DNA of 64,000 nucleotides. Origin: Planococcus sp. PAMC 21323 (GTDB lineage: Bacteria > Bacillota > Bacilli > Bacillales_A > Planococcaceae). Positions 8,731 to 17,533 of this stretch are shown here, piece after piece. The stretch lies in contig NZ_CP009129.1 in NCBI RefSeq assembly GCF_000785555.1, forward strand, positions 1,860,001 to 1,924,000, in the 5' to 3' direction. How positions within the stretch are numbered: the stretch's first letter is position 1; the number at the start of each line of letters is the position of its first letter. A program made the translations under genes and the position numbers. The notes below the pieces were generated by a model, which worked only from the letters and a program-made list of their open reading frames with translations, ran no database searches and had not been told where the DNA came from.

Positions 8731-10290
8731 TTATTTTGCGTATTCAACTGCTCTAGTTTCTCTAATGACTGTCACTTTGATGTGACCCGGATAATCCAAC
8801 TCTTCTTCAATCCGTTTCCGGATATCTCGAGCTAAACGATGTGCCGTCATGTCATCAATTTGTTCAGGTCGAACCATGATGCGAATTTCACGTCCCGCTT
8901 GAATAGCGAATGATTTCTCTACGCCTTCATACGATTCAGAAATTTCTTCAAGTTTTTCTAGGCGACGAATGTAGTTTTCAAGTGTTTCACTTCTTGCACC
9001 TGGACGTGCTGCAGACAATGCATCTGCTGCTGCTACAATGACAGAAATGATCGAAGTCGCTTCTGTGTCACCATGGTGAGAAGCAATACTGTTAATCACT
9101 ACTGGATGTTCTTTGTATTTTGTTCCAAGTTCTACACCAATTTCAACGTGACTTCCTTCTACTTCATGATCGATTGCTTTACCAATGTCATGTAGAAGTC
9201 CTGCACGACGAGCTAGTGTAACATCTTCTCCAAGTTCAGCTGCCATTAAGCCTGACAAGAATGCAACTTCCACAGAGTGCTTCAGTACATTTTGCCCGTA
9301 ACTTGTACGGTAGCGAAGGCGTCCAAGAATTTTGATCAAGTCAGGGTGCAAATTATGAACTCCTACGTCAAAAGTGGTTTGCTCACCAATTTCACGAATT
9401 TGTTCATCTACTTCACGTCTAGACTTTTCTACCATTTCTTCAATGCGCGCTGGATGGATGCGGCCATCTGAAACCAGTTTTTCTAGAGCCAATCGAGCCG
9501 TTTCACGACGGATCGGATCAAATCCTGAAAGAATAACCGCTTCTGGTGTATCATCGATGATTAAATCGATTCCCGTTAAGGTTTCAAGCGTACGGATGTT
9601 TCGTCCTTCACGCCCAATGATACGTCCTTTCATTTCATCATTCGGCAGATTTACTACAGACACAGTCGTTTCTGCTACATGGTCTGCTGCAAATCGTTGC
9701 ATCGCCAATGATAAAATGTTTTTCGCTTTTTTGTCCGACTCTTCTTTGGCACGAGCTTCTGATTCTTTCATCATTACGGCGATGTCTGTCGAAAGTTCTT
9801 TTTCAACATCCTGCAAGATGATCGATTTTGCTTCTTCGCGTGTCAAAGATGAAATTCGTTCCATTTCAGCCTGCTGCTGGCGGACTAACTCTTCGGCTTT
9901 GCTCTCCATCTGTTCAATATGCTGTTGTTTTTCTGAGAGCGCTTCGTCTTTACGTTCTAGACTCGCTTCTCTTTTGTTCAAAGCATCATCCTTGCGATCC
10001 AAATTTTCTTCTCTCTGCAACAACCGATTCTCTTGTCTTTGTAGTTCAGAACGGCGTTCCCGAATTTCAGATTCTGTTTCAGTACGCAATTTATGATTTT
10101 CGTCTTTCGCTTCCAATAAAGCTTCTTTTTTCTGCGCTTCAGCTTCTCGTTTTGCATCTTCGACTATTTGCTCCGCGGAGTTTTTAGCGCCTGCAATATT
10201 GGAATCGTTTGCTTTTTTTAATGCAAAATAACCAACAACTACACCGACGATGATACCAAGCAAAGCGAAGATGAACTCATTAATACCCAT
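8731..10290 (-). CDS. rny: Ribonuclease Y
   Basis: RNase Y is the membrane-anchored endoribonuclease that starts bulk mRNA decay in Bacillales. Residues 3-24 form one transmembrane helix. Residues about 30-190 are a long charged coiled coil rich in Glu, Arg and Lys. A KH RNA-binding domain follows with [15 protein letters not shown] (about 220-235). The HD catalytic domain has [17 protein letters not shown] with the His-Asp pair. The length of 519 residues is typical. An AGGAGGTG ribosome binding site precedes the ATG. It has its own promoter and terminator. Confidence 0.98.
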   Translation of the reverse strand: MGINEFIFALLGIIVGVVVGYFALKKANDSNIAGAKNSAEQIVEDAKREAEAQKKEALLEAKDENHKLRTETESEIRERRSELQRQENRLLQREENLDRKDDALNKREASLERKDEALSEKQQHIEQMESKAEELVRQQQAEMERISSLTREEAKSIILQDVEKELSTDIAVMMKESEARAKEESDKKAKNILSLAMQRFAADHVAETTVSVVNLPNDEMKGRIIGREGRNIRTLETLTGIDLIIDDTPEAVILSGFDPIRRETARLALEKLVSDGRIHPARIEEMVEKSRREVDEQIREIGEQTTFDVGVHNLHPDLIKILGRLRYRTSYGQNVLKHSVEVAFLSGLMAAELGEDVTLARRAGLLHDIGKAIDHEVEGSHVEIGVELGTKYKEHPVVINSIASHHGDTEATSIISVIVAAADALSAARPGARSETLENYIRRLEKLEEISESYEGVEKSFAIQAGREIRIMVRPEQIDDMTAHRLARDIRKRIEEELDYPGHIKVTVIRETRAVEYAK

Positions 10291-10381
10291 TCGGACACCT
10301 CCTCTTGCTATTGATTTTTTTCATTTTCAAAAAATGAATGATCATGCTTTTTTCAGTACAACTAGTTTAAAATTAGTAAAT

Positions 10382-10422
10382 TATACAATTTTAATTGTAT
10401 AGATGGACTTATGTCGTGTCAA
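10382..10422 (-). promoter_or_regulatory. SigA promoter for rny with a palindrome over the -10
   Basis: On the minus strand TTGACA (10422-10417) and TACAAT (10399-10394) are 17 bp apart, a near-consensus promoter with a leader of about 97 bases to rny. The -10 lies inside the inverted repeat TATACAAT-TAAA-ATTGTATA (10382-10401). The rest of the 297-bp rny-recA gap, 10423-10535, shows only a weak resemblance to the hairpin repeats (GGAAAGCGGAAGT near 10427). Confidence 0.7.
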
Positions 10423-10535
10423 CCCAGGAAAGCGGAAGTAGAGGCCCTGCAGAAAAGAGAACTAAGCTGCTGCTACTAGTAAACGAACACTTAAATTTTC
10501 AATGAGTTCTAACATCCTAACAATTGTTATAGCCA

Positions 10536-10567
10536 AAAAGCCGCAAAGCATCTGCTTAGCGGCTTTC
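10536..10567 (-). terminator. Rho-independent terminator after recA
   Basis: AAAGCCGC and GCGGCTTT pair around an inner AAGC/GCTT stem, followed on the minus strand by TTTTTGG. It lies 20 bp after the recA stop. Confidence 0.88.
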
Positions 10568-10587
10568 TCTTAATTATAAAAAGAATC

Positions 10588-11649
10588 TTAATTATCGTCT
10601 TCGTCAAGTAGAAGATTAAAGTCTTCTGACTCTTCCTTACTACCAGCAATTGTGTACGTTGCTGCTGCCATACCATATGATTCACGGATTTTATTAGAAA
10701 TCTCATTGCGGATTTCTGGATTTTTAAGCAAGAATTGCTTAACATTTTCACGACCTTGACCGATTCGTTCTTCGTTATATGAATACCACGAACCGCTCTT
10801 TTGAATAATCTCTAAATCAGATCCGATGTCGACAATTTCACCTTCTCGTGAAATTCCTTTTCCATACATGATATCAACTTCAGCTGTACGGAACGGTGGA
10901 GCTACTTTATTTTTAACAACTTTAATCTTTGTTCTGTTACCGATGATTTCAGTTCCTGATTTCAATGCTTCTGCACGGCGAACTTCTAAACGAACAGATG
11001 AATAGAATTTCAACGCACGACCACCAGGTGTTGTTTCCGGGTTACCAAACATTACACCAATCTTCTCACGGATTTGGTTAATGAAAATAACAATTGTATT
11101 GGACTTGTTAATAACACCAGATAATTTGCGCAGGGCTTGAGACATTAAACGCGCTTGTAATCCCATATGTGAATCGCCCATTTCGCCTTCAATTTCTGCT
11201 TTGGGAACTAATGCTGCTACTGAATCGACTACGACAATATCAACTGCTCCACTACGAACAAGTGCTTCAGCGATTTCAAGTGCTTGCTCACCTGTATCCG
11301 GTTGAGACAACAACAACTCATCAATATTTACACCAAGATTTTTTGCATAAACTGGATCTAATGCATGCTCTGCATCGATAAAGGCAGCTGTTCCGCCCGT
11401 AGCTTGTACTTCTGCAATTGCGTGAAGAGAAACTGTTGTTTTACCAGAACTCTCAGGACCGTACACTTCAATGACACGTCCTCGCGGATAACCGCCTATT
11501 CCTAGCGCTGTATCCAATGCTAATGAACCACTCGAAACGGATGATATATTTCGGTCGGTTTTTTCCCCCAATTTCATGACAGAACCTTTACCAAATTGCT
11601 TTTCTATTTGTTTTAACGCCATATCTAATGCTGCTTTACGATCGCTCAA
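10588..11649 (-). CDS. recA: Recombinase RecA
   Basis: RecA forms filaments on single-stranded DNA, drives strand exchange and triggers LexA self-cleavage. The Walker A motif is GPESSGKTT (about 65-73), Walker B is [12 protein letters not shown], and the DNA-binding loop region includes [19 protein letters not shown]. The length of 353 residues is normal, with an acidic tail. The start is a TTG at 11649 with GGAGGA seven bases upstream; no ATG is available near the conserved N-terminus. An SOS box and a promoter lie directly upstream, so induction by DNA damage is expected. Confidence 0.99.
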   Translation of the reverse strand: MSDRKAALDMALKQIEKQFGKGSVMKLGEKTDRNISSVSSGSLALDTALGIGGYPRGRVIEVYGPESSGKTTVSLHAIAEVQATGGTAAFIDAEHALDPVYAKNLGVNIDELLLSQPDTGEQALEIAEALVRSGAVDIVVVDSVAALVPKAEIEGEMGDSHMGLQARLMSQALRKLSGVINKSNTIVIFINQIREKIGVMFGNPETTPGGRALKFYSSVRLEVRRAEALKSGTEIIGNRTKIKVVKNKVAPPFRTAEVDIMYGKGISREGEIVDIGSDLEIIQKSGSWYSYNEERIGQGRENVKQFLLKNPEIRNEISNKIRESYGMAAATYTIAGSKEESEDFNLLLDEDDN

Positions 11650-11693
11650 AAGAAATCCTCCTCTAAATGAAAACCTATTTTCTAACTGTCTCT

Positions 11694-11722
11694 ATTATAC
11701 TAGCTTATTGAGAAATACACAA
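11694..11722 (-). promoter_or_regulatory. SigA promoter for recA
   Basis: TTGTGT and a perfect TATAAT are 17 bp apart on the minus strand, with a start point about 40 bases before the recA start codon. A LexA box sits 8 bp upstream of the -35. Confidence 0.75.
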
Positions 11723-11730
11723 GAAAAAAG

Positions 11731-11744
11731 CGAACGTTTATTCG
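11731..11744 (-). promoter_or_regulatory. LexA (SOS) box upstream of recA
   Basis: The minus strand reads CGAATAAACGTTCG, matching 13 of 14 positions of the Bacillus SOS consensus CGAACRNRYGTTYG. It is very like the box I recall for B. subtilis recA. Bound LexA would overlap or crowd the -35 region. Confidence 0.85.
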
Positions 11745-11807
11745 GTTATTTATTCTCAAATATTAATTTTAATTGCCTTATTTTATCCATTTCCCGAATT
11801 TGGCGAT

Positions 11808-11838
11808 AAAAAAACACGCAAAATTAAATTTTGCGTGC
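11808..11838 (-). terminator. Rho-independent terminator overlapping the cinA stop codon
   Basis: The minus strand reads CACGCAAAA(TTTAA)TTTTGCGTG followed by seven T. The left arm is formed by the last codons of cinA and the TAA stop lies in the loop. It separates cinA from the recA promoter. Confidence 0.85.
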
Positions 11839-13077
11839 ATTATCTTCAGTTAAAGTTCGAATGACATAATATAAAGCGAGTTTAACAGCTCTTAAACGAT
11901 TGGTATTGCGCATTCCGGATAGCTGAAGGCGATAAGAAGTAGTTTGCTCTTCTGTTGCTATACCTATCCAAACAGTTCCTGCTGGTTGATCCCCATGTGC
12001 ATCAGGTCCAGCTGCTCCTGTTAAGGATACACTTATATCAGTTTTAAATTTATCTCGCACTGCTTCTGCCATAGCCAATGCTGTTTGTTCACTGACAACG
12101 CCATATTCAGCAAGTAATTCTGCTGATAAGCCAAGCTGATGAACTTTCATTTCTTCATTATAAGTAATGACTCCACCAGCTAATACTGCACTTGCTCCAG
12201 GCACTGAGGCTAATTCAGATTGGAAAAGTCCAGCAGTCAAGCTCTCTGCTGCCGAAATAGTTTTGCCTTGATTTTTCAAGAGCTCTACTACTTTAGAAGA
12301 CAGCGAGTCATTATCGTAACCGTAAAGGTAATCGCCTACGACATCCAAAATTTCTTCTTTAGCGCCATTGATTAACTGCCATGCTTCATCAGTAGTATTA
12401 GTTTTAGCGGTAATACGTAAAGTCACTTCACCATCAGCCGCAAGTGGTGCAATTGTTGGGTTCGTTTGTTTGTCAAGAATATGGTGTAAACGATCTTCAA
12501 GCTCCGCCTCGCCGATTCCATAAAAGCGCAAAACATGAGACAAAATAACATCGGCTTTGTTCAATAAACTTGCAAGCTTAGGTTTTGCCTCAAATTGGAA
12601 CATCGGCTCCATTTCTTTAGGGGGTCCTGGAAGTAAAATATACACACGCTCATCTTTCTTGTACATCATGCCCGGAGCCATACCATTATGGTTAACAAGA
12701 ACTTCACTGTCTTTTAAAACCCATGCTTGTTTTTTGTTATTCTCCGTCATCGGTCGACCTGCGCGTTCAAAAAATGCAACGATTGAATCTAAGGCTTCTG
12801 TATTCGTCTCAAGTGACGTATCTAAATGACGAGCAATTGCCTCTTTTGTTAAGTCATCTTTTGTTGGTCCTAACCCACCAGTAAATAAGATGAGGTCAGC
12901 ACGATTTTCTGCAATTTTAATAGCATCTTCTAACCGAGCCGGGTTGTCTCCAACTACCGTATGATAATACACATTAATACCAAGCTCTGCTAAATGATTA
13001 GACAAAAATCGAGCATTTGTATTGGTGATTTGACCTAATAGTAATTCTGAACCTACCGCAATGATTTCTGCGTTCAT
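11824..13077 (-). CDS. cinA: CinA-family protein (competence/damage-inducible; NMN deamidase type)
   Basis: A two-domain protein of 417 residues. The N-terminal half is the MoaB/MogA-like COG1058 domain: EIIAVGSELLLGQ, then FTGGLGPTKDDLT (about 65-77) and LLPGPPKEM. The C-terminal half (from about 255) is the CinA domain with ESLTAGLFQ, SVPGASAVLAGGV and SLTGAAGPDA. Family members deamidate nicotinamide mononucleotide and some have ADP-ribose pyrophosphatase activity; in Streptococcus CinA works with RecA in competence. It precedes recA as in other Bacillales, but its own terminator and the recA promoter separate the two. Confidence 0.95.
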   Translation of the reverse strand: MNAEIIAVGSELLLGQITNTNARFLSNHLAELGINVYYHTVVGDNPARLEDAIKIAENRADLILFTGGLGPTKDDLTKEAIARHLDTSLETNTEALDSIVAFFERAGRPMTENNKKQAWVLKDSEVLVNHNGMAPGMMYKKDERVYILLPGPPKEMEPMFQFEAKPKLASLLNKADVILSHVLRFYGIGEAELEDRLHHILDKQTNPTIAPLAADGEVTLRITAKTNTTDEAWQLINGAKEEILDVVGDYLYGYDNDSLSSKVVELLKNQGKTISAAESLTAGLFQSELASVPGASAVLAGGVITYNEEMKVHQLGLSAELLAEYGVVSEQTALAMAEAVRDKFKTDISVSLTGAAGPDAHGDQPAGTVWIGIATEEQTTSYRLQLSGMRNTNRLRAVKLALYYVIRTLTEDNARKI

Positions 13078-13101
13078 TTATTCGAACCCCTTTAAGTGCG
13101 A

Positions 13102-13680
13102 TTATTTTGAAGTCATTAATGCGCGTCGATTAGCATAGAAATAATCCCAGCCAGACCATACCGTGAAGATTAAAGCAATATAAAGCATAATTTGACCGAA
13201 TGGTAAGCCAACCCAAACAAAAATAGTATCATGCAATAATAATGCAGAAATCGCTAAAATTTGTGCTGTTGTTTTTATTTTGCCTAGACCGCCTGCTGCT
13301 ACAACTTCGCCTTCTCCTGCTAATACTAGGCGTAGTCCAGTAACTGCAAACTCACGGCTGATGATGACAATAACAATCCACGAAGCTGCAAACCCTAGTT
13401 CTACTAAAATGATCAATGCTGCTGATACCAGTAATTTGTCTGCTAAAGGATCTAGAAATTTCCCGAAAGTCGTAACTAAATTGAATTTACGGGCATAATA
13501 GCCGTCCACCCAATCTGTAAGTGATGCAAATATAAAAATTAATCCCCCAACAAAGTGAGTGACAGGCATTTCAGCACCAAAAAGAGTCATAGTTCCCCAG
13601 TCAAAACCGGCTAACATAACCACCATAAATACAGGAATCAATAAAATTCTTGAGATGGTAATTTGATTTGGTATATTCAT
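13102..13680 (-). CDS. pgsA: Phosphatidylglycerophosphate synthase PgsA
   Basis: PgsA joins CDP-diacylglycerol and glycerol-3-phosphate in the first committed step to phosphatidylglycerol. The CDP-alcohol phosphotransferase motif is complete: DWVDGYYARK, then GKFLDPLADK. Four or more hydrophobic segments make it an integral membrane protein. I place the start at 13680 (MNIPNQITISRILL), preceded by GAGGGGA and typical of the family; a start at 13719 would add 13 unlikely residues. This gives 192 residues. It follows ymfM with a hairpin between them, and its substrate is the product of CdsA, encoded at 50396-51187. Confidence 0.95.
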   Translation of the reverse strand: MNIPNQITISRILLIPVFMVVMLAGFDWGTMTLFGAEMPVTHFVGGLIFIFASLTDWVDGYYARKFNLVTTFGKFLDPLADKLLVSAALIILVELGFAASWIVIVIISREFAVTGLRLVLAGEGEVVAAGGLGKIKTTAQILAISALLLHDTIFVWVGLPFGQIMLYIALIFTVWSGWDYFYANRRALMTSK

Positions 13681-13705
13681 TATTGTTTCCCCTCTCATAC
13701 TTTCA

Positions 13706-13735
13706 AGAAAAATAGCCATTCATAGATGGCTATTC
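13706..13735 (-). terminator. Hairpin over the ymfM stop codon, possible terminator or attenuator
   Basis: AATAGCCAT and ATGGCTATT (13726-13734 and 13711-13719) pair around a short loop and are followed by TTTTTCTT on the minus strand. The ymfM TAG stop lies inside the stem, so ribosomes finishing ymfM should affect folding. Confidence 0.6.
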
Positions 13736-14590
13736 GACGTTTGTCAATTGAATAACGACATTCTGGGTTTGGAGCTGTTGCGTATACTCGATGTTTTCAC
13801 CATTCATGGCCAATTTAATATTAGCGTATTCACCAATGCGTACATGCACACGGTCTACTTCTGCTAAATCGAGTATTTCTTTTTCTCCATCTTGCATTAC
13901 ACGAGCTTTCGAAGTTAACTCTTGTTGATTCTGATCTGTGGCGGCAATCCAGGATGGTCCATCTGCAATTATTTCTAGCTGAGGATTCGCAGTCCCTTGC
14001 CACGTGTAAGTTGTTGTTTCCCCTTTAGTTTCTTTTAGAGAAAGAACAGACGTGGCTGTTTCCGGTTTTTCAACCGTCTCTTCAGAATCAACTACTTCTG
14101 TTTCTTTTGAAGAAGCAGGAGCAGTTTCATCATAAGAAATGCTAGCCCCCTCATCTTCTAGTGGTCTACTAGCTGTATCTCTGTTCGTCGATGCACTATA
14201 AAAATACCAAGACACAGCAAGAATCAACACAATAAACGATGCAACCAAAACTTTAGGGATAATTTCAGCATATGTTTCATTTGGAGCTGTACGTTTAACT
14301 GAACGGCTTCTTGAAGTAAAAGTTTCGGGCATTGGTTTTTTTTCAACCATTTCACTAGCTGGCATATCTGTCTGAAATTCTTCAAGCAATGCTTCACCGT
14401 TTAACCCCACTGCTGTAGCATACTGCTTAATAAAGGCGCGTACATAAAACGTACCCGGCATCATACTATGATTGCCATCTTCTATCCCAGCCAAGTAACG
14501 CTTTTGTATCTTGGTCAAGTCCTGCAAATCTTCCAAACTTAACCCCTTGGCGATTCTGGCTTGTTTTAGCCGCGTACCTAACTCACTCAA
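13730..14590 (-). CDS. ymfM: RodZ-like HTH membrane protein (YmfM)
   Basis: A 286-residue protein of the RodZ type. Residues about 4-70 form an XRE/Cro-like helix-turn-helix (SLEDLQDLTKIQKRYLAGIEDG). A charged linker leads to one transmembrane helix near 118-138 (VLVASFIVLILAVSWYFY), then an acidic linker and a C-terminal DUF4115 beta domain (about 190-286) outside the membrane. RodZ proteins link MreB filaments to the elongation machinery. I prefer the TTG at 14590, which has GGCAGGTG six bases upstream and gives MSELGTRLKQAR; a GTG at 14599 is possible. Neighbours are ymfK upstream and pgsA downstream, as in B. subtilis. Confidence 0.88.
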   Translation of the reverse strand: MSELGTRLKQARIAKGLSLEDLQDLTKIQKRYLAGIEDGNHSMMPGTFYVRAFIKQYATAVGLNGEALLEEFQTDMPASEMVEKKPMPETFTSRSRSVKRTAPNETYAEIIPKVLVASFIVLILAVSWYFYSASTNRDTASRPLEDEGASISYDETAPASSKETEVVDSEETVEKPETATSVLSLKETKGETTTYTWQGTANPQLEIIADGPSWIAATDQNQQELTSKARVMQDGEKEILDLAEVDRVHVRIGEYANIKLAMNGENIEYTQQLQTQNVVIQLTNVE

Positions 14591-14607
14591 AACGATCACC
14601 TGCCTAC

Positions 14608-15408
14608 TTAAAAGTTGAAGCCGTCTCCGAACATATTGCCTTGCGATTTTTCATCCATGAACGTATTTTTCTCTAATACTTCATAAGTGATCTTTTCATC
14701 TGGGTGGTGACGTAATTCAATAATATAATCAAAATCATCAATGCTGTATTCAGATTGCTCTACAAATTTGTCTGGATGCTCTACAACTTTAATCGTCGGC
14801 ATACGCATCATTTCACGTACTAATTGCATATGTCGTTCATCAGCTGAACGGCGCGTAACAATACCATCTAAAATAAAAATATTATTATCGTTGTGTTCAT
14901 CACCCATCAACTGATTACGTACAGTTTGCTTAATCATTGTAGAGGATAGAAATATCCATTTTTTGTTCGCACTAACGCTCGCAGCAACAATTGACTCTGT
15001 TTTTCCAACGCGTGGCATGCCTCTTAACCCGACCAACTTATGTCCTTCTTGTTTGAAAATTTCTGCCATAAAATCCACTAGTAAACCTAATTCGTCACGG
15101 ACAAAGCGGAATGTTTTTCGATCGTCGGCGTCTCTTTGAATATATCTGCCATGCCGAACAGCTAAAATATCACGCAGCTTAGGTTCACGAAACTTAGTAA
15201 CAGCAATTGTGTCAATGGTTGATAAAATTTGTTCAAAACGCTCTAATTGGACGTCATGTTCTGCACGTAATAACATGCCTCGACGACCTTGATCTACACC
15301 ATTAATGGTAACGATATTTACTCGTAACATGCCTAAAAGAGAAGCGATATCGCCAAGAAGACCAGGACGGTTAACTTGGATTTCGTATTCAAAATACCAT
15401 TCTTTCAT
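14608..15408 (-). CDS. ymfK: YmfK, DUF3388 family (ACT-like domain plus P-loop-like region)
   Basis: A 266-residue protein of the YmfK/DUF3388 family, conserved in Bacillales and of unknown function. The N-terminal 75 residues look like an ACT regulatory domain (EYEIQVNRPGLLGDIASLLG, then VNIVTINGVD). The middle has VGLRGMPRVGKTES, which resembles a P-loop, and NIFILDGIVTRRSADERH. No signal peptide or membrane segment is seen. It lies upstream of ymfM and downstream of ymfI, with a 107-bp gap before it in which I see no clear site; B. subtilis has the small ymfJ there, and I find no counterpart. Confidence 0.85.
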   Translation of the reverse strand: MKEWYFEYEIQVNRPGLLGDIASLLGMLRVNIVTINGVDQGRRGMLLRAEHDVQLERFEQILSTIDTIAVTKFREPKLRDILAVRHGRYIQRDADDRKTFRFVRDELGLLVDFMAEIFKQEGHKLVGLRGMPRVGKTESIVAASVSANKKWIFLSSTMIKQTVRNQLMGDEHNDNNIFILDGIVTRRSADERHMQLVREMMRMPTIKVVEHPDKFVEQSEYSIDDFDYIIELRHHPDEKITYEVLEKNTFMDEKSQGNMFGDGFNF

Positions 15409-15515
15409 ACAATATCCAACCTTTCTCTATACAAGCTATCTAATAAGATTGCTATTTAATATGATAGCTGATTTGCCACCTAGGTAAAAGAGCCATTTGA
15501 CTAGAGAAATCGCGA

Positions 15516-16235
15516 TTACATCAACCATCCACCGTTAACGCGCAATGTTTGCCCTGTCATATAATCTGCTTTTCCTCCTAACAAAAAGTCCACAGCATCT
15601 GCTATATCTTGAGGAGATCCAAGTCCGAGTGGAATTTCTTCCTCAATTTCCTGTAATTCTTCCGGCGAAAAATTAGCGTTCATTTTAGTTTGTATAAAGC
15701 CTGGAGAAACGGCATTAACTCGCGTTCCTAAAGGCGCCATTTCTTTTGCATAAGCTTTAACAAATGCTAACTGTGCACCTTTTACTGAAGAATACATGGT
15801 TTCCATAGATGCACCTATTTCTCCCCAAATAGAAGAAACAAAAACAACATAAGATTTATTGTGACGATGAAAAAACGACGATAACGATTGAATTGCTGAA
15901 ATCGGATTTTTTACGTGCACACGCCATAAAGCTTCCATATCTTGTTCTGTTGTATCAATTAGCATTTTCACCAATGATTGCCCACTAGCAACAACTATGC
16001 CCGTAGCATCGTATATATTGTTTGTCAGTTGCTGTATACTCGATTCTTGAGCAAAGTCAGCATGTACAGGTATAAAATCCTGTAAAGGGTAAAGTACGGA
16101 TAGTTCTTGTGCAAGTGCTGCTGTAGAGTTAGCATTCCAGTGTAAATACAATGACCAGCCACTTCCTGCTAATTGGCGAGCAATGCTTTCACCAATTTCA
16201 CCTGATGCCCCTAGCAAGACAATAAAGCGTTTCAC
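15516..16235 (-). CDS. ymfI: SDR-family reductase YmfI (EF-P 5-aminopentanone reductase type)
   Basis: A 239-residue short-chain dehydrogenase/reductase. The cofactor loop is GASGEIG (9-15), the catalytic residues are Ser in VSSIWG (about 134-135), Tyr148 and Lys152 in YSSVK, and PGFIQTKM and VNGGWLM close the fold. B. subtilis YmfI reduces the 5-aminopentanone on Lys32 of elongation factor P to the aminopentanol form; equivalence here rests on synteny with ymfF-ymfH. It starts inside the last codon of ymfH (4-bp ATGA overlap), so the two are translationally coupled. Confidence 0.87.
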   Translation of the reverse strand: MKRFIVLLGASGEIGESIARQLAGSGWSLYLHWNANSTAALAQELSVLYPLQDFIPVHADFAQESSIQQLTNNIYDATGIVVASGQSLVKMLIDTTEQDMEALWRVHVKNPISAIQSLSSFFHRHNKSYVVFVSSIWGEIGASMETMYSSVKGAQLAFVKAYAKEMAPLGTRVNAVSPGFIQTKMNANFSPEELQEIEEEIPLGLGSPQDIADAVDFLLGGKADYMTGQTLRVNGGWLM

Positions 16236-17533
16236 TGCTCTTCCTTTTTAGCAGGCATAATCGTAAAGACAGATTGCTGAGATTCGTGACTTACTGAGGC
16301 AAATGCATTTTGTAAATCAACAACCTCGAGCTCCTCTAATACCGGTACAACATTAAATAAATTCATTTCATTAAATGCGTAATTAGTGAACTGGTTAGCA
16401 ATGTATTCTGGAGAGTTTAGCGCTCTTAGGAAAAAGCCGATTTTTTTGCGGCGAACACGATCAAGATCTTCTTGTCCAAACGGCCATTTTTCAACTGCAT
16501 TTTGAAGTGTATGTTTGATTTCTTTTATTAATATATCAGGCTTGTGCGTATCAGACCCTACTAATGCATAACCAAAACCTTGTTCTAACGAGTAGTCAAA
16601 TGAATAAGATTCATCGATCCAATCGTTTTCATAAGCGTGATGATAAAAATCAGATGTTCGACCAAATAATAATTCATAAGCAAGCTGAGCTGCCAGCTCA
16701 TGTTTAAGCATTTCAGGACCAATTAAATCTAGTTTTTCTGGTTTGATTCCGTAAAATACCTTTGGTTTTTGAACGCTCATTTCTAGCACGCGTTCTTTAA
16801 TAGCCACTTCTTTTGGCTCTTCAGGATAAATACGTGTTATTTCTGCAGGTTCTTCAAATGTTTTTTGTGATTGGTCTTCTTTTACTAAAGCCATCATTTG
16901 ATCTGGATCCACATTTCCTACTATAAATAACATCATATTCGACGGATGGTAAAACGTGTTATAGCACGTATATAAATGTTCCGCCGTAATATCTTGAATA
17001 GACTCTACTGTACCCGCGATATCGATTTTCACAGGATGATTTTTATACATATTTTCAATAATCCCAAAATATAAGCGCCAATCGGGTTGATCGTCGTACA
17101 TCGTAATTTCTTGCGCAATAATACCTTTTTCTTTTTCCACCGTTTTTTCAGTAAAATAAGGACTTTGAACAAAATCTAGTAAAGTTTTGATGTTTTTATC
17201 AACTTCTCCTGTTGCAGAAAACAAGTAGGCTGTCCGTGTAAATGATGTAAAAGCATTGGCCGAAGCCCCTTGTTTACTAAACTCTTGAAAGACGTCTCCC
17301 TCTTCTTTCTCAAACATTTTATGTTCTAAAAAGTGAGCAATACCATCTGGAACTTTGATTGGCTCTGTTCCACCTTGTGGCACAAAATGGTTATCGATCG
17401 AACCGTATTTTGTAGTAAAGGTAGCAAAAGTTTTCGAAAAACCTTTTTTCGGTAGAATATAAACCGTCAAGCCATTATCTAGCTTTTCATGAAAAAGTGT
17501 TTCTTCTAATTGTTCAAATTCAACTTTATGCAT
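16232..17533 (-). CDS. ymfH: M16-family zinc peptidase YmfH
   Basis: A 433-residue insulinase-family protein with the inverted zinc motif HFLEH in GIAHFLEHKMF and the distal Glu in the usual region (about 145-155, EKGIIAQEITMY). The N-terminal catalytic and C-terminal non-catalytic M16 halves are both present, without a signal peptide. I place the start at 17533 (MHKVEFEQ): AGGAGG lies nine bases upstream of it but abuts the ATG at 17542. It overlaps ymfF by 8 bp. In this pair YmfH is the catalytic subunit and YmfF lacks the zinc motif, like the two-subunit M16 peptidases. The substrate is unknown. Confidence 0.9.
   Translation of the reverse strand: MHKVEFEQLEETLFHEKLDNGLTVYILPKKGFSKTFATFTTKYGSIDNHFVPQGGTEPIKVPDGIAHFLEHKMFEKEEGDVFQEFSKQGASANAFTSFTRTAYLFSATGEVDKNIKTLLDFVQSPYFTEKTVEKEKGIIAQEITMYDDQPDWRLYFGIIENMYKNHPVKIDIAGTVESIQDITAEHLYTCYNTFYHPSNMMLFIVGNVDPDQMMALVKEDQSQKTFEEPAEITRIYPEEPKEVAIKERVLEMSVQKPKVFYGIKPEKLDLIGPEMLKHELAAQLAYELLFGRTSDFYHHAYENDWIDESYSFDYSLEQGFGYALVGSDTHKPDILIKEIKHTLQNAVEKWPFGQEDLDRVRRKKIGFFLRALNSPEYIANQFTNYAFNEMNLFNVVPVLEELEVVDLQNAFASVSHESQQSVFTIMPAKKEEQ

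Noticed and set aside
9374..10096. Open frame of 240 codons on the plus strand opposite rny
   Set aside because: It is antisense to the coiled-coil region of RNase Y, is Ser/Arg-rich as expected from reading Glu/Lys codons backwards, and has no ribosome binding site.
15409..15515. Small gene such as ymfJ or a regulatory RNA between ymfI and ymfK
   Set aside because: No open frame with a ribosome binding site and no stable hairpin was found.
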